Shown: positions 37,465-48,306, counted from the first letter of the stretch. The stretch: 64,000 bases of DNA from Hyphomicrobiales bacterium (GCA_900468625.1 UBUL01000015.1:1-64000), one strand, 5' to 3'. Notes: generated from the sequence alone by a model not told the origin. A program made the numbers and translations.

Positions 37465-38421
37465 ATGGCAATCGGATTGCTTGGTTTTCAGACCACCATT
37501 GCAAACCCTGTGACACTTTCGGGTATCGGCGTGCATTCCGGCGCCGACGTGTCGATCACCTTCTATCCCGCCGAGGCCGGCACCGGTGTCGTTTTCCAGC
37601 GCCTGCACGACAATGGCGACGTGACCGAACTGCGCGCCGTTTCCTCGCAGGTCGGCAATACGGATCTCTGCACGGTTCTCGGCTTTTCTCCGGCGCGCTC
37701 GATCGCGACGGTCGAACACGTCATGGCGGCGATCTATGCGATCGGCCTCGACAATGTCGTCGTCGAGGTGACTGGCGCGGAAATGCCGATCATGGACGGC
37801 AGCTCCTATCCTTTCATCGAGGCCATCGAGCAGACCGGCATCGTTTCGCTCGGCGTCAAGCGCCGCTACATTCGCGTTACCAAGCCGGTGCGGATCGAAG
37901 CCGGCGGCTCCTGGTGCGAGTTCCGCCCCTATGACGGCACGCGCTTCGAGGTCGAAATCGATTTCGAATGCCCGCTGATCGGCCGCCAGAAGTGGGAAGG
38001 CGACCTGACCGCCAAGACTTTCAAGGCCGAACTTTCGCGTGCCCGCACGTTCGGTTTCATGCGCGATGTCGAGCGCTTGTGGGCTTCGGGCCATGCGCTG
38101 GGTTCGTCGCTGGAAAACTCTGTCGTCATCTCCGACGACAACACGGTCATCAACGTCGAAGGGCTGCGTTACGCAAAGGACGAATTCGTTCGTCACAAGA
38201 CGCTCGATGCCGTCGGCGATCTGGCTCTGGCGGGCGCTCAGTTCATCGGCTGCTACCGTTCCTATCGCGGCGGGCACCGCATGAATGCGAATGCGCTGAA
38301 GGCGTTGCTCGGCGATCCCAGCGCCTATGATGTCGTCGAGACGTCCGCGCCGCGTCAGCGCGGTCACAGCCGTGAATTCATCGCGGTCAACGCTCCCGAA
38401 TTCGCTCCTTGGTCGGCGTAA
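37465..38421 (+). CDS. lpxC: LpxC, UDP-3-O-acyl-GlcNAc deacetylase
   Basis: A 318-residue zinc deacetylase catalysing the committed step of lipid A synthesis. TLSGIGVHSGADVSITF opens the fold; zinc ligands are His in TVEHVMAAIYA, and His and Asp in RHKTLDAVGDLALAG; the catalytic His is in YRGGHRMNANAL; EMPIMDGSSYPFIEAI is also conserved. Two starts have usable RBSs: ATG 37465 (GAAGG upstream, chosen because homology starts there) and ATG 37423 (AAGGG upstream, adding 14 residues). It is transcribed separately from ftsZ, as a 331-base gap and terminator precede it. Confidence 0.93.
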   Translation: MAIGLLGFQTTIANPVTLSGIGVHSGADVSITFYPAEAGTGVVFQRLHDNGDVTELRAVSSQVGNTDLCTVLGFSPARSIATVEHVMAAIYAIGLDNVVVEVTGAEMPIMDGSSYPFIEAIEQTGIVSLGVKRRYIRVTKPVRIEAGGSWCEFRPYDGTRFEVEIDFECPLIGRQKWEGDLTAKTFKAELSRARTFGFMRDVERLWASGHALGSSLENSVVISDDNTVINVEGLRYAKDEFVRHKTLDAVGDLALAGAQFIGCYRSYRGGHRMNANALKALLGDPSAYDVVETSAPRQRGHSREFIAVNAPEFAPWSA

Positions 38422-38442
38422 TCTTTCGAGGTTCGAACGAGA

Positions 38443-38477
38443 AAAAATGCCGCTCTGATGAAGGGCGGCTTTTTTTT
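38443..38477 (+). terminator. Terminator of lpxC
   Basis: GCCGCTC and GGGCGGC form a 7-bp stem (one G-U pair) around TGATGAA, with a run of As before and seven or more Ts after. It lies about 25 bases past the lpxC stop. Confidence 0.88.
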
Positions 38478-38730
38478 GACAGGAGACTCGCATGGTTTGC
38501 CGTCGGCCATCGCATCATATCTCGATAATGCGGACCGATATGGGAATCTCCTGTTAAAACAGTCATTAAAGGCTGCGGATATGCCGCCTTTGCCACAAAA
38601 ATGCGTTAATGCATCATCAATGCGTTGCCCTGATAGTGTTTTTGCGGCTAGAAACGCCAGCGAGAGAACGCCGTCTCCGCAACGACGGCTATGGGACAGT
38701 CATCCGATGGGTTTTGCAAGGTCTGAACGC
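38478..38730 (+). promoter_or_regulatory. Promoter region of bamD
   Basis: With the lpxC terminator it makes a 309-base gap. It contains TTAA, eight bases, TTAA near 38555 (one base longer than a CtrA site) and a GCGTTAATGCATCATCAATGC segment near 38602. I see no gene: the bamD frame is open upstream, but it begins within the lpxC terminator and lacks a signal sequence or RBS. Confidence 0.4.
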
Positions 38731-39576
38731 ATGAATATCACAGCACGGGCTTTGCTCGTATCGCTCCTTCTGGCCGGTACCGGTGCGGTGGTGACGGGTT
38801 GTAATACGAAAAAGGACATCGACATCACCAAGCTCGGTGTCGATACCGATCCGCCGGAGATGCTCTACAACCAGGGCCTTGCCAACATCAAGGCGGGCAA
38901 TATGACTGAGGCCGGCAAGAAGTTCGATGCCATCAATCAGCAGCAACCTTTTTCGGAATGGGCTCGCAAGGCGCTCGTCATGAGCACCTTCGTCAAGTAC
39001 CGCACAGGTCGCTATGACGAGGCGGTGCAGACCGGCAATGCCTATCTCAAGCAATATCCAGCGTCGGAAGATGCGGACTACGTGCAGTATCTGGTCGGCT
39101 CTTCCTACGCCAAGCAGATCGTGGACGTGACGCAGGATCAGCGCGCGGCACAGCAGACGATCGAGGCAATGACCAAGCTCGTCAACAATTATCCGAAGTC
39201 GCAGTATGTCAGCGACGCGCAGGAAAAGATCCGCTTCGCCCGCGACCAGCTCGCCGGCAAGGAAATGCAGATCGGCCGTTACTATCTGGAACGCAAGGAT
39301 TACCTTGCTGCCATTTCGCGCTTCCGTGTGGTGGTGGAGCAGTATCCGACGACCAACCAGATCGAGGAAGCGCTGGCGCGCCTCGTCGAAGCCTATTATG
39401 CGATGGGCATCGTGCCTGAAGCGCAGACGGCGGCTGCCGTTCTCGGTCACAATTATCCGGACAGCCGCTGGTACAAGGATTCCTATCAGCTGCTGCAGAA
39501 GGGTGGCGTGGAGCCGAGCGAAAACTCCGGTTCGTGGATTTCCAGAGCGGGCAAGAAACTTCTTCTTGGGACGTGA
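38731..39576 (+). CDS. bamD: BamD (ComL), outer-membrane protein assembly lipoprotein
   Basis: A 281-residue lipoprotein of the BAM complex, which inserts beta-barrel proteins into the outer membrane. The signal peptide ends VVTGC (Cys24, lipidated). Five TPR-like repeats follow: PPEMLYNQGLANIKAGNMTEA, FVKYRTGRYDEAV, DADYVQYLVGSSYAKQ, GRYYLERKDYLAAISRF and ALARLVEAYYAMGI. Length matches alphaproteobacterial BamD. The ATG at 38731 follows AAGG; another ATG eight codons upstream is possible. recN starts 12 bases downstream and is probably co-transcribed. Confidence 0.93.
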   Translation: MNITARALLVSLLLAGTGAVVTGCNTKKDIDITKLGVDTDPPEMLYNQGLANIKAGNMTEAGKKFDAINQQQPFSEWARKALVMSTFVKYRTGRYDEAVQTGNAYLKQYPASEDADYVQYLVGSSYAKQIVDVTQDQRAAQQTIEAMTKLVNNYPKSQYVSDAQEKIRFARDQLAGKEMQIGRYYLERKDYLAAISRFRVVVEQYPTTNQIEEALARLVEAYYAMGIVPEAQTAAAVLGHNYPDSRWYKDSYQLLQKGGVEPSENSGSWISRAGKKLLLGT

Positions 39577-39588
39577 GATTGAGCGCAG

Positions 39589-41262
39589 ATGCTGATCCAG
39601 CTTTCGATCCGCGATATCGTTTTGATCGAGCGGCTGGATCTTGCCTTCGAGTCCGGGCTTTCGGTGCTGACCGGCGAGACGGGTGCGGGCAAATCCATCC
39701 TGCTTGATAGCCTTTCGCTGGCCCTCGGCGGGCGTGGCGATGGCGGTCTCGTGCGCCATGGCGAGGACCGCGGCCAAGTGACCGCGGTTTTCGATGTCGG
39801 CACCCAGCATCCGGCCCGCAGGCTCCTGCGCGAAAACGGCATCGATGACGATGGCGACCTGATCTTCCGCCGTGTCCAGTCAGCTGATGGCCGTACCAAG
39901 GCCTTCGTCAACGATCAGGCGCTCAGCGTCCAGCTCATGCGCCAGATCGGGCAGCTTCTCGTCGAAATTCACGGCCAGCACGACGATCGTGCGCTCGTCG
40001 ATACGGATGCGCATCGTACATTGCTCGATGCCTTCGCGGGTCTTGCCGACGAGGCGCAGGAGGTCGGCCGGCTTTACAGGGTCTGGCGCGACACCGATCG
40101 CACCTTGAAGAAGCATAGGGAGCAGGTGGAGAAGGCCGCACGCGAAGCGGATTATCTGCGTGCTTCCGTAGAGGAGCTGGAGAAGCTCTCACCGCAGGAC
40201 GGCGAAGAGGATGAACTTGCCGAGAAGCGCTCGCGGATGATGAAGGCCGAGCGCATCGCCGGCGATATCGCCGAGGCTTCCGAATTCCTCAATGGCAATG
40301 CATCGCCCGTGCCGCATATCGCATCGCTGGTGCGCAGGCTGGAGCGCAAGAGCCATGAAGCACCCGGGCTGCTGGAAGATACGGTCGCGCTGCTCGACGC
40401 CGCCCTCGACCAGCTTTCCAACGCGCAGATGGAAGTAGAGACCGCGCTGCGCAAGACGGAATACGACCCGCGCGAGCTGGAGCGGGTCGAAGAGCGCCTG
40501 TTTGCACTGCGGGCCGCCTCCCGCAAATATTCGGTGCCGGTCACCGAGCTGCCGGCATTGGCCGAGCGTATGGTTTCGGAGCTTGCCGATGTCGATGCCG
40601 GTGAAGAAAGGCTGGCGCGCCTTGATGGCGCGCTTGCCGCCGCCAAGGCGGAATATGATGTGGCCGCGCGCGGCCTGTCGGAGAAGCGCCGCCATGCCGG
40701 CGAGGCGCTTGCTGGGGCCGTCATGGCGGAATTGCCGGCACTGAAGCTCGAGCGGGCACGGTTCATGGTGGAGATATCAAGCGATCCCGAAGCCGGGACG
40801 GCCGATGGCATCGATGTCGTCGAATTCCATGTGCAGACCAACCCCGGCACGCGTCCTGGCCCCATCACCAAGGTCGCTTCCGGTGGCGAGCTGTCGCGTT
40901 TCCTGCTGGCGCTGAAGGTGGCGCTCGCCGATCGCGGCTCGGCGCCGACCCTCGTCTTCGACGAAATCGACACAGGCGTCGGCGGCGCGGTTGCGGATGC
41001 GATCGGCCAGCGGCTGAAGCGTCTTTCCGATCGCGTGCAGGTGCTGTCCGTCACCCATGCGCCGCAGGTTGCCGCACGCGCCGCGACTCATCTGCTGATC
41101 TCCAAGGGACCGGTTGCGGACGGCTCGGAAAAGATTTCCACACGCGTTGCGACGATGGAGCCGAAGGACCGCACCGAGGAAATCGCCCGTATGCTGGCAG
41201 GCGCTTCTGTTACCGAAGAGGCTAGAGCCGCCGCCAAGCGCTTGCTGGCCGGCAACGGCTGA
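39589..41262 (+). CDS. recN: RecN, SMC-like DNA repair ATPase
   Basis: A 557-residue SMC-like protein acting in double-strand-break repair with RecA. Walker A is LTGETGAGKS (27-36); the ABC signature is KVASGGELSRFLLALK; Walker B is LVFDEIDTGVGG (about 454-465), followed by QVLSVTHAPQVAARA. Between them a coiled-coil region of about 250 residues rich in Glu, Arg and Lys holds a short hinge-like break. The bamD-recN-ligA order is common in alphaproteobacteria. No LexA box is apparent, as it follows bamD directly. Confidence 0.95.
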   Translation: MLIQLSIRDIVLIERLDLAFESGLSVLTGETGAGKSILLDSLSLALGGRGDGGLVRHGEDRGQVTAVFDVGTQHPARRLLRENGIDDDGDLIFRRVQSADGRTKAFVNDQALSVQLMRQIGQLLVEIHGQHDDRALVDTDAHRTLLDAFAGLADEAQEVGRLYRVWRDTDRTLKKHREQVEKAAREADYLRASVEELEKLSPQDGEEDELAEKRSRMMKAERIAGDIAEASEFLNGNASPVPHIASLVRRLERKSHEAPGLLEDTVALLDAALDQLSNAQMEVETALRKTEYDPRELERVEERLFALRAASRKYSVPVTELPALAERMVSELADVDAGEERLARLDGALAAAKAEYDVAARGLSEKRRHAGEALAGAVMAELPALKLERARFMVEISSDPEAGTADGIDVVEFHVQTNPGTRPGPITKVASGGELSRFLLALKVALADRGSAPTLVFDEIDTGVGGAVADAIGQRLKRLSDRVQVLSVTHAPQVAARAATHLLISKGPVADGSEKISTRVATMEPKDRTEEIARMLAGASVTEEARAAAKRLLAGNG

Positions 41263-41431
41263 TCGCCAGGGGCTCTCGTCGCCGGGTTTTCAGATTCTGT
41301 GTGAAATGGATGCCCACCACGCCAGCGCTCAGGCAAATTTGAAGCCCCGGAAAACGCGATCTACCTGTGACTGGCCTTGAGCATTCCCGCTTTTCTTCAA
41401 ATCGCGAAAACGCCCGTCCTTTCCCTTTTGC

Positions 41432-41476
41432 GCAATCCGGACGGAAAACCGTTATGCGCTTTTTCTGGAACAGCTT
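41432..41476. repeat. RIME-like rhizobial intergenic element, copy 1
   Basis: CAATCCGGACGGAAAACCG followed by a GC-CTTTTTCTGGAA-AGCTT core. It shares 25 of 34 aligned bases with the copy at 42495-42533 and resembles the short mosaic elements scattered in rhizobial chromosomes. It abuts the 3' end of the cdh gene. The family name is from memory and not checked. Confidence 0.5.
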
Positions 41477-42216
41477 CAGAGTCGGCACTTGGGATCAATC
41501 ATATCCTCGGCGGAGCCGTGGAACTTGTTTGCTCCCCTTATCCTCGCAAGAATATAGAAGCCGTGCTGCCCGTCCGGCAATGTTGCGCTGAAGACGCCGA
41601 CGACCAAGTTTTTCATGTTCGAGCGGGCTCCATCGACACCGTCTGCGACAAGCTTCAACGGATTCAAATCGGAGAGGTCATCGGCCGCATGGAAAGTCGC
41701 CCACCAACCGACGTTTGTCCCCAGGCTTGTGAACCGGTCATTTCCAATTTCCGTAGCATGGGTCTTCAGCAGCGCATGAAAGCGAGGCGTCTCGCAGCCC
41801 ATGTGGATATGCAGCCGATCTTGCGTGCGCCAACTGGCAGCGTTTATCGCCAGCGCAAAATTCGGTCGCGTAGCTTTCGTTGCACGCGGATCGATTGACG
41901 ACAGCTCTCTCCATGCCTCGTCAAAATAGTTCGGCGCTCCGGCTGTCAGAAGGCGTGGATCCTCGATGCCGGGCACGTCGGCCAACGGCGCAAGAATGGT
42001 CCGCTCCTTATCGGTCGGCTCGCGAAGAACGACGTAGGAAGACAACGGATCCTGCGCCTGAACTATCTTGAGGCACGGATACGGCGATCCCGTCAGGGTA
42101 GAATTGACCTCGCAGGCACTAACGACCAGCCCCAAAGCAGAGCGGCTGACGAACGAGCTCATGATCACGACTATGATAACAAGAGAAACAGAGAGAACGG
42201 CAAGACGATGCTTCAT
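41476..42216 (-). CDS. cdh: CDP-diacylglycerol pyrophosphatase (Cdh)
   Basis: A 246-residue membrane-anchored member of the Cdh family, which hydrolyses CDP-diacylglycerol to phosphatidate and CMP. An N-terminal helix (about 7-28) is followed by the ordered family blocks: SYVVLREPTDKER, GIEDPRLLTAGAPNYFDEAW, FALAINAASWRTQDRLHIHMGC with the HxH of the HIT-like active site (His136, His138), and GFYILARIRG near the end. The pattern matches E. coli Cdh across its length. Gene orientation is opposite to recN and ligA. The RBS is weak and the ATG is chosen for the signal-anchor. A RIME-like element touches its 3' end, which suggests it was inserted into the recN-ligA interval. Confidence 0.78.
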   Translation of the reverse strand: MKHRLAVLSVSLVIIVVIMSSFVSRSALGLVVSACEVNSTLTGSPYPCLKIVQAQDPLSSYVVLREPTDKERTILAPLADVPGIEDPRLLTAGAPNYFDEAWRELSSIDPRATKATRPNFALAINAASWRTQDRLHIHMGCETPRFHALLKTHATEIGNDRFTSLGTNVGWWATFHAADDLSDLNPLKLVADGVDGARSNMKNLVVGVFSATLPDGQHGFYILARIRGANKFHGSAEDMIDPKCRL

Positions 42217-44715
<2,499 letters not shown>

Positions 44716-44720
44716 CGGAT

Positions 44721-44753
44721 AGCGGCGGAATCTCGATCCGCCGCTCCTTTATT
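44721..44753 (+). terminator. Terminator of ligA
   Basis: AGCGGCGGA and TCCGCCGCT pair over 9 bp around ATCTCGA, followed by CCTTTATT. It lies directly after the ligA stop, between ligA and the convergent GNAT gene. Confidence 0.8.
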
Positions 44754-44755
44754 GC

Positions 44756-45298
44756 TCAGAATCTCAGCCGCGCCATCGCCATCGTGAATGCATCCACATA
44801 TTCGCCGTTGCGGAAACCGAAGGCTTTGAGCCGACCCTCGGTTTCGAACCCGAATTTTTCATAGAGCCCGATCGCCGGCGCATTGTCGACATAGACGGTC
44901 AGTTCCAGGCGCTTGATCGCCAGCCAGTTGTCGGCGATATCGACAAGGGCTCCCAGCAGAGCGGAGCCGATGCCGCAGCCCGTATAATCGTCATGCACGC
45001 CCATACCGATGCTGCCACTGTGAATCCGCCGGCCGGCCAGGCGATTCAGACCGGCATTGCCGACAATCTGTCCGTCAAGCACCGCGACAAGGCCGGTCGA
45101 GTTGGGCGGCGACTTCTCCAGCCATTGCCGTGTTTCCTCGACGCTTTGAAAGGGTAGGCGAAGCGTGCCGGCCCGGAAGCCGGGAAGATTGGCGATCGCC
45201 GCGATTCCTTCAGCATCGGACGGGCATGCGGCGCGAATCTCGACTGCACCAATCTTGCCTGACCGTCGTTTGGCTTGATCTTGCTCCTCGAACGACAT
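44756..45298 (-). CDS. GNAT-family N-acetyltransferase
   Basis: A 180-residue GNAT protein (Acetyltransf_1/3 type). The acetyl-CoA loop is visible as DDYTGCGIGSALLGALVD (Gln/Arg-x-x-Gly-x-Gly replaced by a CGIGSA variant), followed by RLELTVYVDNAPAIGLYEKFGFETEG, the typical helix and strand of small-molecule and ribosomal protein acetyltransferases. It resembles YhhY/L-amino-acid acetyltransferase relatives, but the acceptor is unknown. The start at 45298 has AAGGAGA with good spacing; a longer form (45340) would add 14 residues that lack conservation. Convergent with ligA. Confidence 0.85.
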   Translation of the reverse strand: MSFEEQDQAKRRSGKIGAVEIRAACPSDAEGIAAIANLPGFRAGTLRLPFQSVEETRQWLEKSPPNSTGLVAVLDGQIVGNAGLNRLAGRRIHSGSIGMGVHDDYTGCGIGSALLGALVDIADNWLAIKRLELTVYVDNAPAIGLYEKFGFETEGRLKAFGFRNGEYVDAFTMAMARLRF

Positions 45299-45574
45299 GG
45301 GCTCTCCTTGATATTGATGAGGAGAGCAAGGAGGCTGCAACCCCCCTCACCTCGGCAGGGTTGAGATGGATCGCAGTCAGCTCAGCGCAACACAGCTTCC
45401 ACTCGCCCTGCAAAGGGAGAGATGGTGTGAAGGTGCATCATAGTGGCGCGGTTTGCGATCATGGGTGGATAATCCGCTGCGATGCAAAGATTGTCAATCG
45501 CTCGTTGCATGCATCCGTTGCCCGAACTGCCGGGGCATCAAGGCGAGGGAAGATGCAGCGTTCCCACTTATCAC

Positions 45575-45604
45575 TTGACAGGCAACCATTTGGTTGCGTA
45601 TAAA
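45575..45604 (+). promoter_or_regulatory. Sigma70-type promoter of the ArsR gene
   Basis: TTGACA (45575-45580), an 18-base spacer and TATAAA (45599-45604). The spacer is almost completely filled by the inverted repeat GCAACCA-TT-TGGTTGC. The predicted start is 25-30 bases before the ATG. Confidence 0.75.
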
Positions 45605-45630
45605 TAAAAAAAAGGCAACTGGGTGGTTCC
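45581..45630 (+). promoter_or_regulatory. Two operator copies for the ArsR-type repressor
   Basis: Site 1 is GCAACCA-TT-TGGTTGC (45582-45597), a perfect 7-bp inverted repeat between -35 and -10. Site 2 (45614-45630) is GGCAACTGGGTGGTTCC, identical to the site 1 region at 12 of 17 positions and 33 bases (three turns) downstream, between the transcription start and the ATG. The layout fits autorepression. Confidence 0.65.
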
Positions 45631-45636
45631 ATATAA

Positions 45637-45960
45637 ATGGATGACGATGCAGTCTTCAAGGCGCTGGCGGATGTCAGCAGGCGACAGTTGCTCGACAAGC
45701 TCTACGAGCGCAACGGGCAGACTTTGAACGCACTCTGCGAAGATCTGGACATGACCCGGCAGGCGGTGGCCAAGCACCTTGCCATTCTGGAGGAAGCCAA
45801 TCTCGTCTCCTCCGAGAAGCAGGGGCGGGAGAAGCTGCATTTCATCAACGTGGTCCCGATCAACGGCATTGCGGAACGCTGGATCAACAAGTTCGAACGC
45901 CGGCATTTGAGCGCACTCTCCGCTCTGAAGAAGGCGCTGGAAGACGAGGGCGGCCGATAG
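45637..45960 (+). CDS. ArsR/SmtB-family transcriptional repressor
   Basis: A 107-residue winged-helix regulator. DDAVFKALADVSRRQLLDKLYE and LCEDLDMTRQAVAKHLAILEEANLVSSEKQGREKLHF cover helices 1-5 and the wing. There are no paired Cys residues for metal in the recognition helix, and the C-terminal half after PINGIAERW is that of the subgroup paired with SRPBCC/AHSA1 proteins, which does not sense metals. It is 37 bases from its partner gene and probably represses both through the sites at 45581-45630. The RBS (GGTGG) lies inside the second operator. Confidence 0.9.
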   Translation: MDDDAVFKALADVSRRQLLDKLYERNGQTLNALCEDLDMTRQAVAKHLAILEEANLVSSEKQGREKLHFINVVPINGIAERWINKFERRHLSALSALKKALEDEGGR

Positions 45961-45997
45961 CTCCGGCAGGCAGATCAATCAAAAAGGGAGAAATGAC

Positions 45998-46441
45998 ATG
46001 ACTGGCAGCAAATTCGTCTACGTCACCTTCATCCGCACCACGCCGGAAAAGCTCTGGTCTGCGCTGACCGGGTCTGAATTCATCAGGCAATATTGGTTCG
46101 ACATGGTCCACGATACCGACTGGAAGGTCGGATCGCCATGGAAGATGCTCTTTTCGGATGGCCGTGTCGCCGACACGGGAGAGATCGACGAGTTCGATCC
46201 GCCACGGCGGCTTGCCATCAAATGGCGCAATGAGTGGCGCCCGGAACTGAAGGCCGAAGGCTGGTCGCGCTGCGTGATGGAGCTCGAGCCGGCGGAGGAT
46301 GTCGTGAAGTTGACGGTTACCCATGCGATCGAGGTCGAGAATTCCAAGTTCATCGAAGCCGTTTCCGGTGGCTGGCCGAAGATCCTGTCGAACCTCAAAT
46401 CGCTGCTGGAAACCGGAGCGGTCGTATTTAGCCAGAAGTGA
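45998..46441 (+). CDS. SRPBCC/AHSA1-family protein
   Basis: A 147-residue START-like helix-grip protein of the AHSA1 (Aha1 C-terminal) group. FVYVTFIRTTPEKLWSALTGSEFIRQYW is the N-terminal strand-helix, VGSPWKMLFSDGRVADTGEIDEFDPPRRLAIKW the sheet, and SGGWPKILSNLKSLLETG the long C-terminal helix. These proteins bind small hydrophobic ligands or act as polyketide-cyclase-like enzymes; nothing more precise is possible. The GGGAG RBS and the gap of 37 bases support co-transcription with the ArsR gene. In similar pairs the SRPBCC protein modulates or responds to the same unknown signal. Confidence 0.87.
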   Translation: MTGSKFVYVTFIRTTPEKLWSALTGSEFIRQYWFDMVHDTDWKVGSPWKMLFSDGRVADTGEIDEFDPPRRLAIKWRNEWRPELKAEGWSRCVMELEPAEDVVKLTVTHAIEVENSKFIEAVSGGWPKILSNLKSLLETGAVVFSQK

Positions 46442-46631
46442 GGTGGCGTCCCTCTGCTTTCGATGCGGGCGCCACCGTTGCTTCGGCGGCAGCGCCCGCA
46501 TGCCAGCTGCACCCGCACCTCCTGATCGATGTAGGCGGCAAGATGATCCGCTCCATCTTGCATCGCTCATCGGTCATCTTACTTTAGCGGTGCCGCTCGC
46601 GCTCCCGGCGGCTTTTGTTGGAGAATGATCG

Positions 46632-47126
46632 ATGCGTTCACCCAAATTCTTTGCCGCTATCGCCGTTTCGCTTTTGGCACTCGCGCCTGTTTCCGCTTCC
46701 GCCGAGGTGGTCGGCAAGGTCGGTGTAGACTGGACGGGCAATGATATTCTGGTCGATGCCGTGGCGGACCCGGAAGTCTCGGGCGTGACCTGCCATGTAA
46801 CCTATTTCGATCGCAGCGTTATCGACCGGCTGCGCAAGGGCAACTGGTTCGAAGATCCCTCCAACAGTTCCATTGCCTGCCGCCAGACCGGCCCGATCGA
46901 GATCGGCAATATCAGTCTTTCCGAAAGCGGCGAAGAGGTGTTTCGCGCCGGGCTGTCGCTCGTCTGGAAGAAGCTGGTCGTAACCAGAATCTACGACAAG
47001 AAGAACGATACGCTGGTCTATCTCATCCATTCGCGCCAGCTGACGGATGGCTCCGCCAAGATGGCAATTTCGACAATCCCCTTGTTTGGTCAGCAGGTTA
47101 CGTGGAAGAACGGCAAACCGAAATAG
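46632..47126 (+). CDS. creA: CreA-family periplasmic protein
   Basis: A 164-residue exported protein of the CreA family (unknown function, encoded in E. coli beside creBCD). A signal peptide ends ASAEV at about residue 24. GKVGVDWTGNDILVDAVADPEVSGVTCHV, FDRSVIDRLRKGNWFEDPSNSSIACRQTGPI and WKKLVVTRIYDKKNDTLVYLIHS are the family blocks; two conserved Cys (about 53 and 82) may form a disulfide. The ATG follows GGAG. There is no creB or creC neighbour here. It is isolated, with 190 bases before it. Confidence 0.88.
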   Translation: MRSPKFFAAIAVSLLALAPVSASAEVVGKVGVDWTGNDILVDAVADPEVSGVTCHVTYFDRSVIDRLRKGNWFEDPSNSSIACRQTGPIEIGNISLSESGEEVFRAGLSLVWKKLVVTRIYDKKNDTLVYLIHSRQLTDGSAKMAISTIPLFGQQVTWKNGKPK

Positions 47127-47327
47127 AGGTATTTTGATGCCTCACAAATGCTCAGCGGACGGATAATACCAAAAAAAGTCTTACTCTTGGGTTGCTGAGT
47201 TCCTTTTAGTTGCTTTCGGTTTGCACCTTTTTGATGCAATTCTGGATGCGGACACGGAGGCGACTCTTGCCCCTGTTCACGGCCTGCAAGACCGGCATCA
47301 TGGCTACACCCCAGCCAAAGTCGGTTA

Positions 47328-47364
47328 CAAAAAAACGACCGCCCTGGAGCCGAGCTCTGGGGCG
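47328..47364 (-). terminator. Terminator of the CheW gene
   Basis: A hairpin at 47340-47364 (CGCCC / GGGCG outer stem with inner AGC / GCT) is followed on the minus strand by GTCG and seven Ts (47329-47335). It lies 30 bases after the cheW stop. Confidence 0.65.
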
Positions 47365-47393
47365 ATCTGCATTTGTGCACCAAACTATTGAAA

Positions 47394-47858
47394 TCAGGCG
47401 GCTTGGGCGAGCTGATCCGCGATGACCGTATCGAGGTTGAGGAAACAGACCATGGTCTTTTCCAGTGCCACGATGCCGCGGCAGAAGGCGCGCTGTGTTT
47501 CCGGGATGATTTCCGGCGCCGGCTGCAGATCTTCGCTCTTGATGGTCATCATGTCGGATACCTGTTCGACCAGCAGACCGACGAGCTTGCCCGCAATATC
47601 GGTCACGATGATCGCCGAACGCTCCGATGGTTCCGTCATTTTCATGCCGAGGCGGCAGGCCATGTCGATGACGGGGATCACTGCGCCCCGCAGGTTGATG
47701 AGGCCGAGCACGTAAGGCGGCGTATGCGGCATCGGCGTCACCGGCGCCCAGCCGCGGATTTCGCGGATGGCCATGATGTCGATGCAGAATTCCTGATCGC
47801 CGAGATGAAAGGAGACGATCTCCAGATAGGCGCCCGATTGCTTGATGGCGTTCGTCAT
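47394..47858 (-). CDS. cheW: CheW-domain chemotaxis coupling protein
   Basis: A 154-residue single CheW domain that links chemoreceptors to the CheA kinase. FHLGDQEFCIDIMAIREIRGWAPVTPMPHTPPYVLGLINLRGAVIPVIDM is the classic first half (given in the sequence as adjoining blocks around residues 15-65), with SAIIVTDIAGKLVGLLVEQVSDM and GIVALEKTMVCFLNLD in the second. No other che or fla gene is in the window, so it is a solitary CheW that either supports a distant cluster or an alternative receptor array. The start at 47858 was chosen for homology, with GGGAAG upstream. Confidence 0.92.
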   Translation of the reverse strand: MTNAIKQSGAYLEIVSFHLGDQEFCIDIMAIREIRGWAPVTPMPHTPPYVLGLINLRGAVIPVIDMACRLGMKMTEPSERSAIIVTDIAGKLVGLLVEQVSDMMTIKSEDLQPAPEIIPETQRAFCRGIVALEKTMVCFLNLDTVIADQLAQAA

Positions 47859-48306
47859 GTTCGATGGCTTCCCGATTGGCATCGCCAGCAAGCGACGCTC
47901 GCGATTGAAAAGATGAGATCGGCTGAAGCGGCTTGGGCAGCGGCAGCGTCCGGAGCTTCGGCGCAAAGTGCCTGGCGTTCCGGCGGGCGTCATGCCCTTC
48001 TGAGATAAAGTGGTTTGCCGCGCTTTCGCGCGGCGAGCGAAATCGAGTTCGGTCTTTGTCAGCGATGTTCGCGCGGACAGGTTAGGATTGGTTTAACATG
48101 AATGCGGATTTTGCTCCGCCAACCCGGAAAGAGCGGGGAAACAGGGGCAATCGGGCTTGAAAGACCGAATTTGTATGCTGCGACGATTTCGGCCGCCTCT
48201 GAACATCTTCTTGAATTGCGTCCTCCACTTCGAGCCGGTACATCGGCAAGTGGGTTGGCCGCGCACATTTGGGCGCGGCCGCAGGGATCGGTGAGGAACG
48301 GCAGTC
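47859..48306. other. Gap between cheW and the Sco gene
   Basis: 448 bases between divergent genes. It holds a perfect hairpin GCCGCGC-TTTC-GCGCGGC near 48017 and a second, GGCCGCGC (48257-48264) with GCGCGGCC (48273-48280), 26 bases before the Sco start; neither has a T tract. A 20-codon frame at about 48100 has a poor RBS and no recognisable features. Promoters for both genes must lie here. Confidence 0.4.

Larger units (their letters stand above)
45299..45636 (+). promoter_or_regulatory. Gap with ArsR promoter
   Basis: A 338-base gap between the divergent GNAT and ArsR genes. Its right part contains the strong promoter and two operator-like inverted repeats at 45575-45630. The left part (45340-45430) has a pyrimidine-rich segment, CCCCCCTCACC to CCCTGCAAAGGGAGAG, similar to common rhizobial intergenic filler. 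No gene found. Confidence 0.5.

Noticed and set aside
48017..48034. Perfect hairpin GCCGCGC-TTTC-GCGCGGC as a terminator
   Set aside because: No T tract on either strand and no gene ending nearby; left as an unexplained structure in the gap.
48098..48160. A 20-codon frame beginning MNADFAPPTRK with GGTTAGGA upstream
   Set aside because: The spacing to the ATG is long, the peptide is featureless, and there is no terminator. It is too weak to call.
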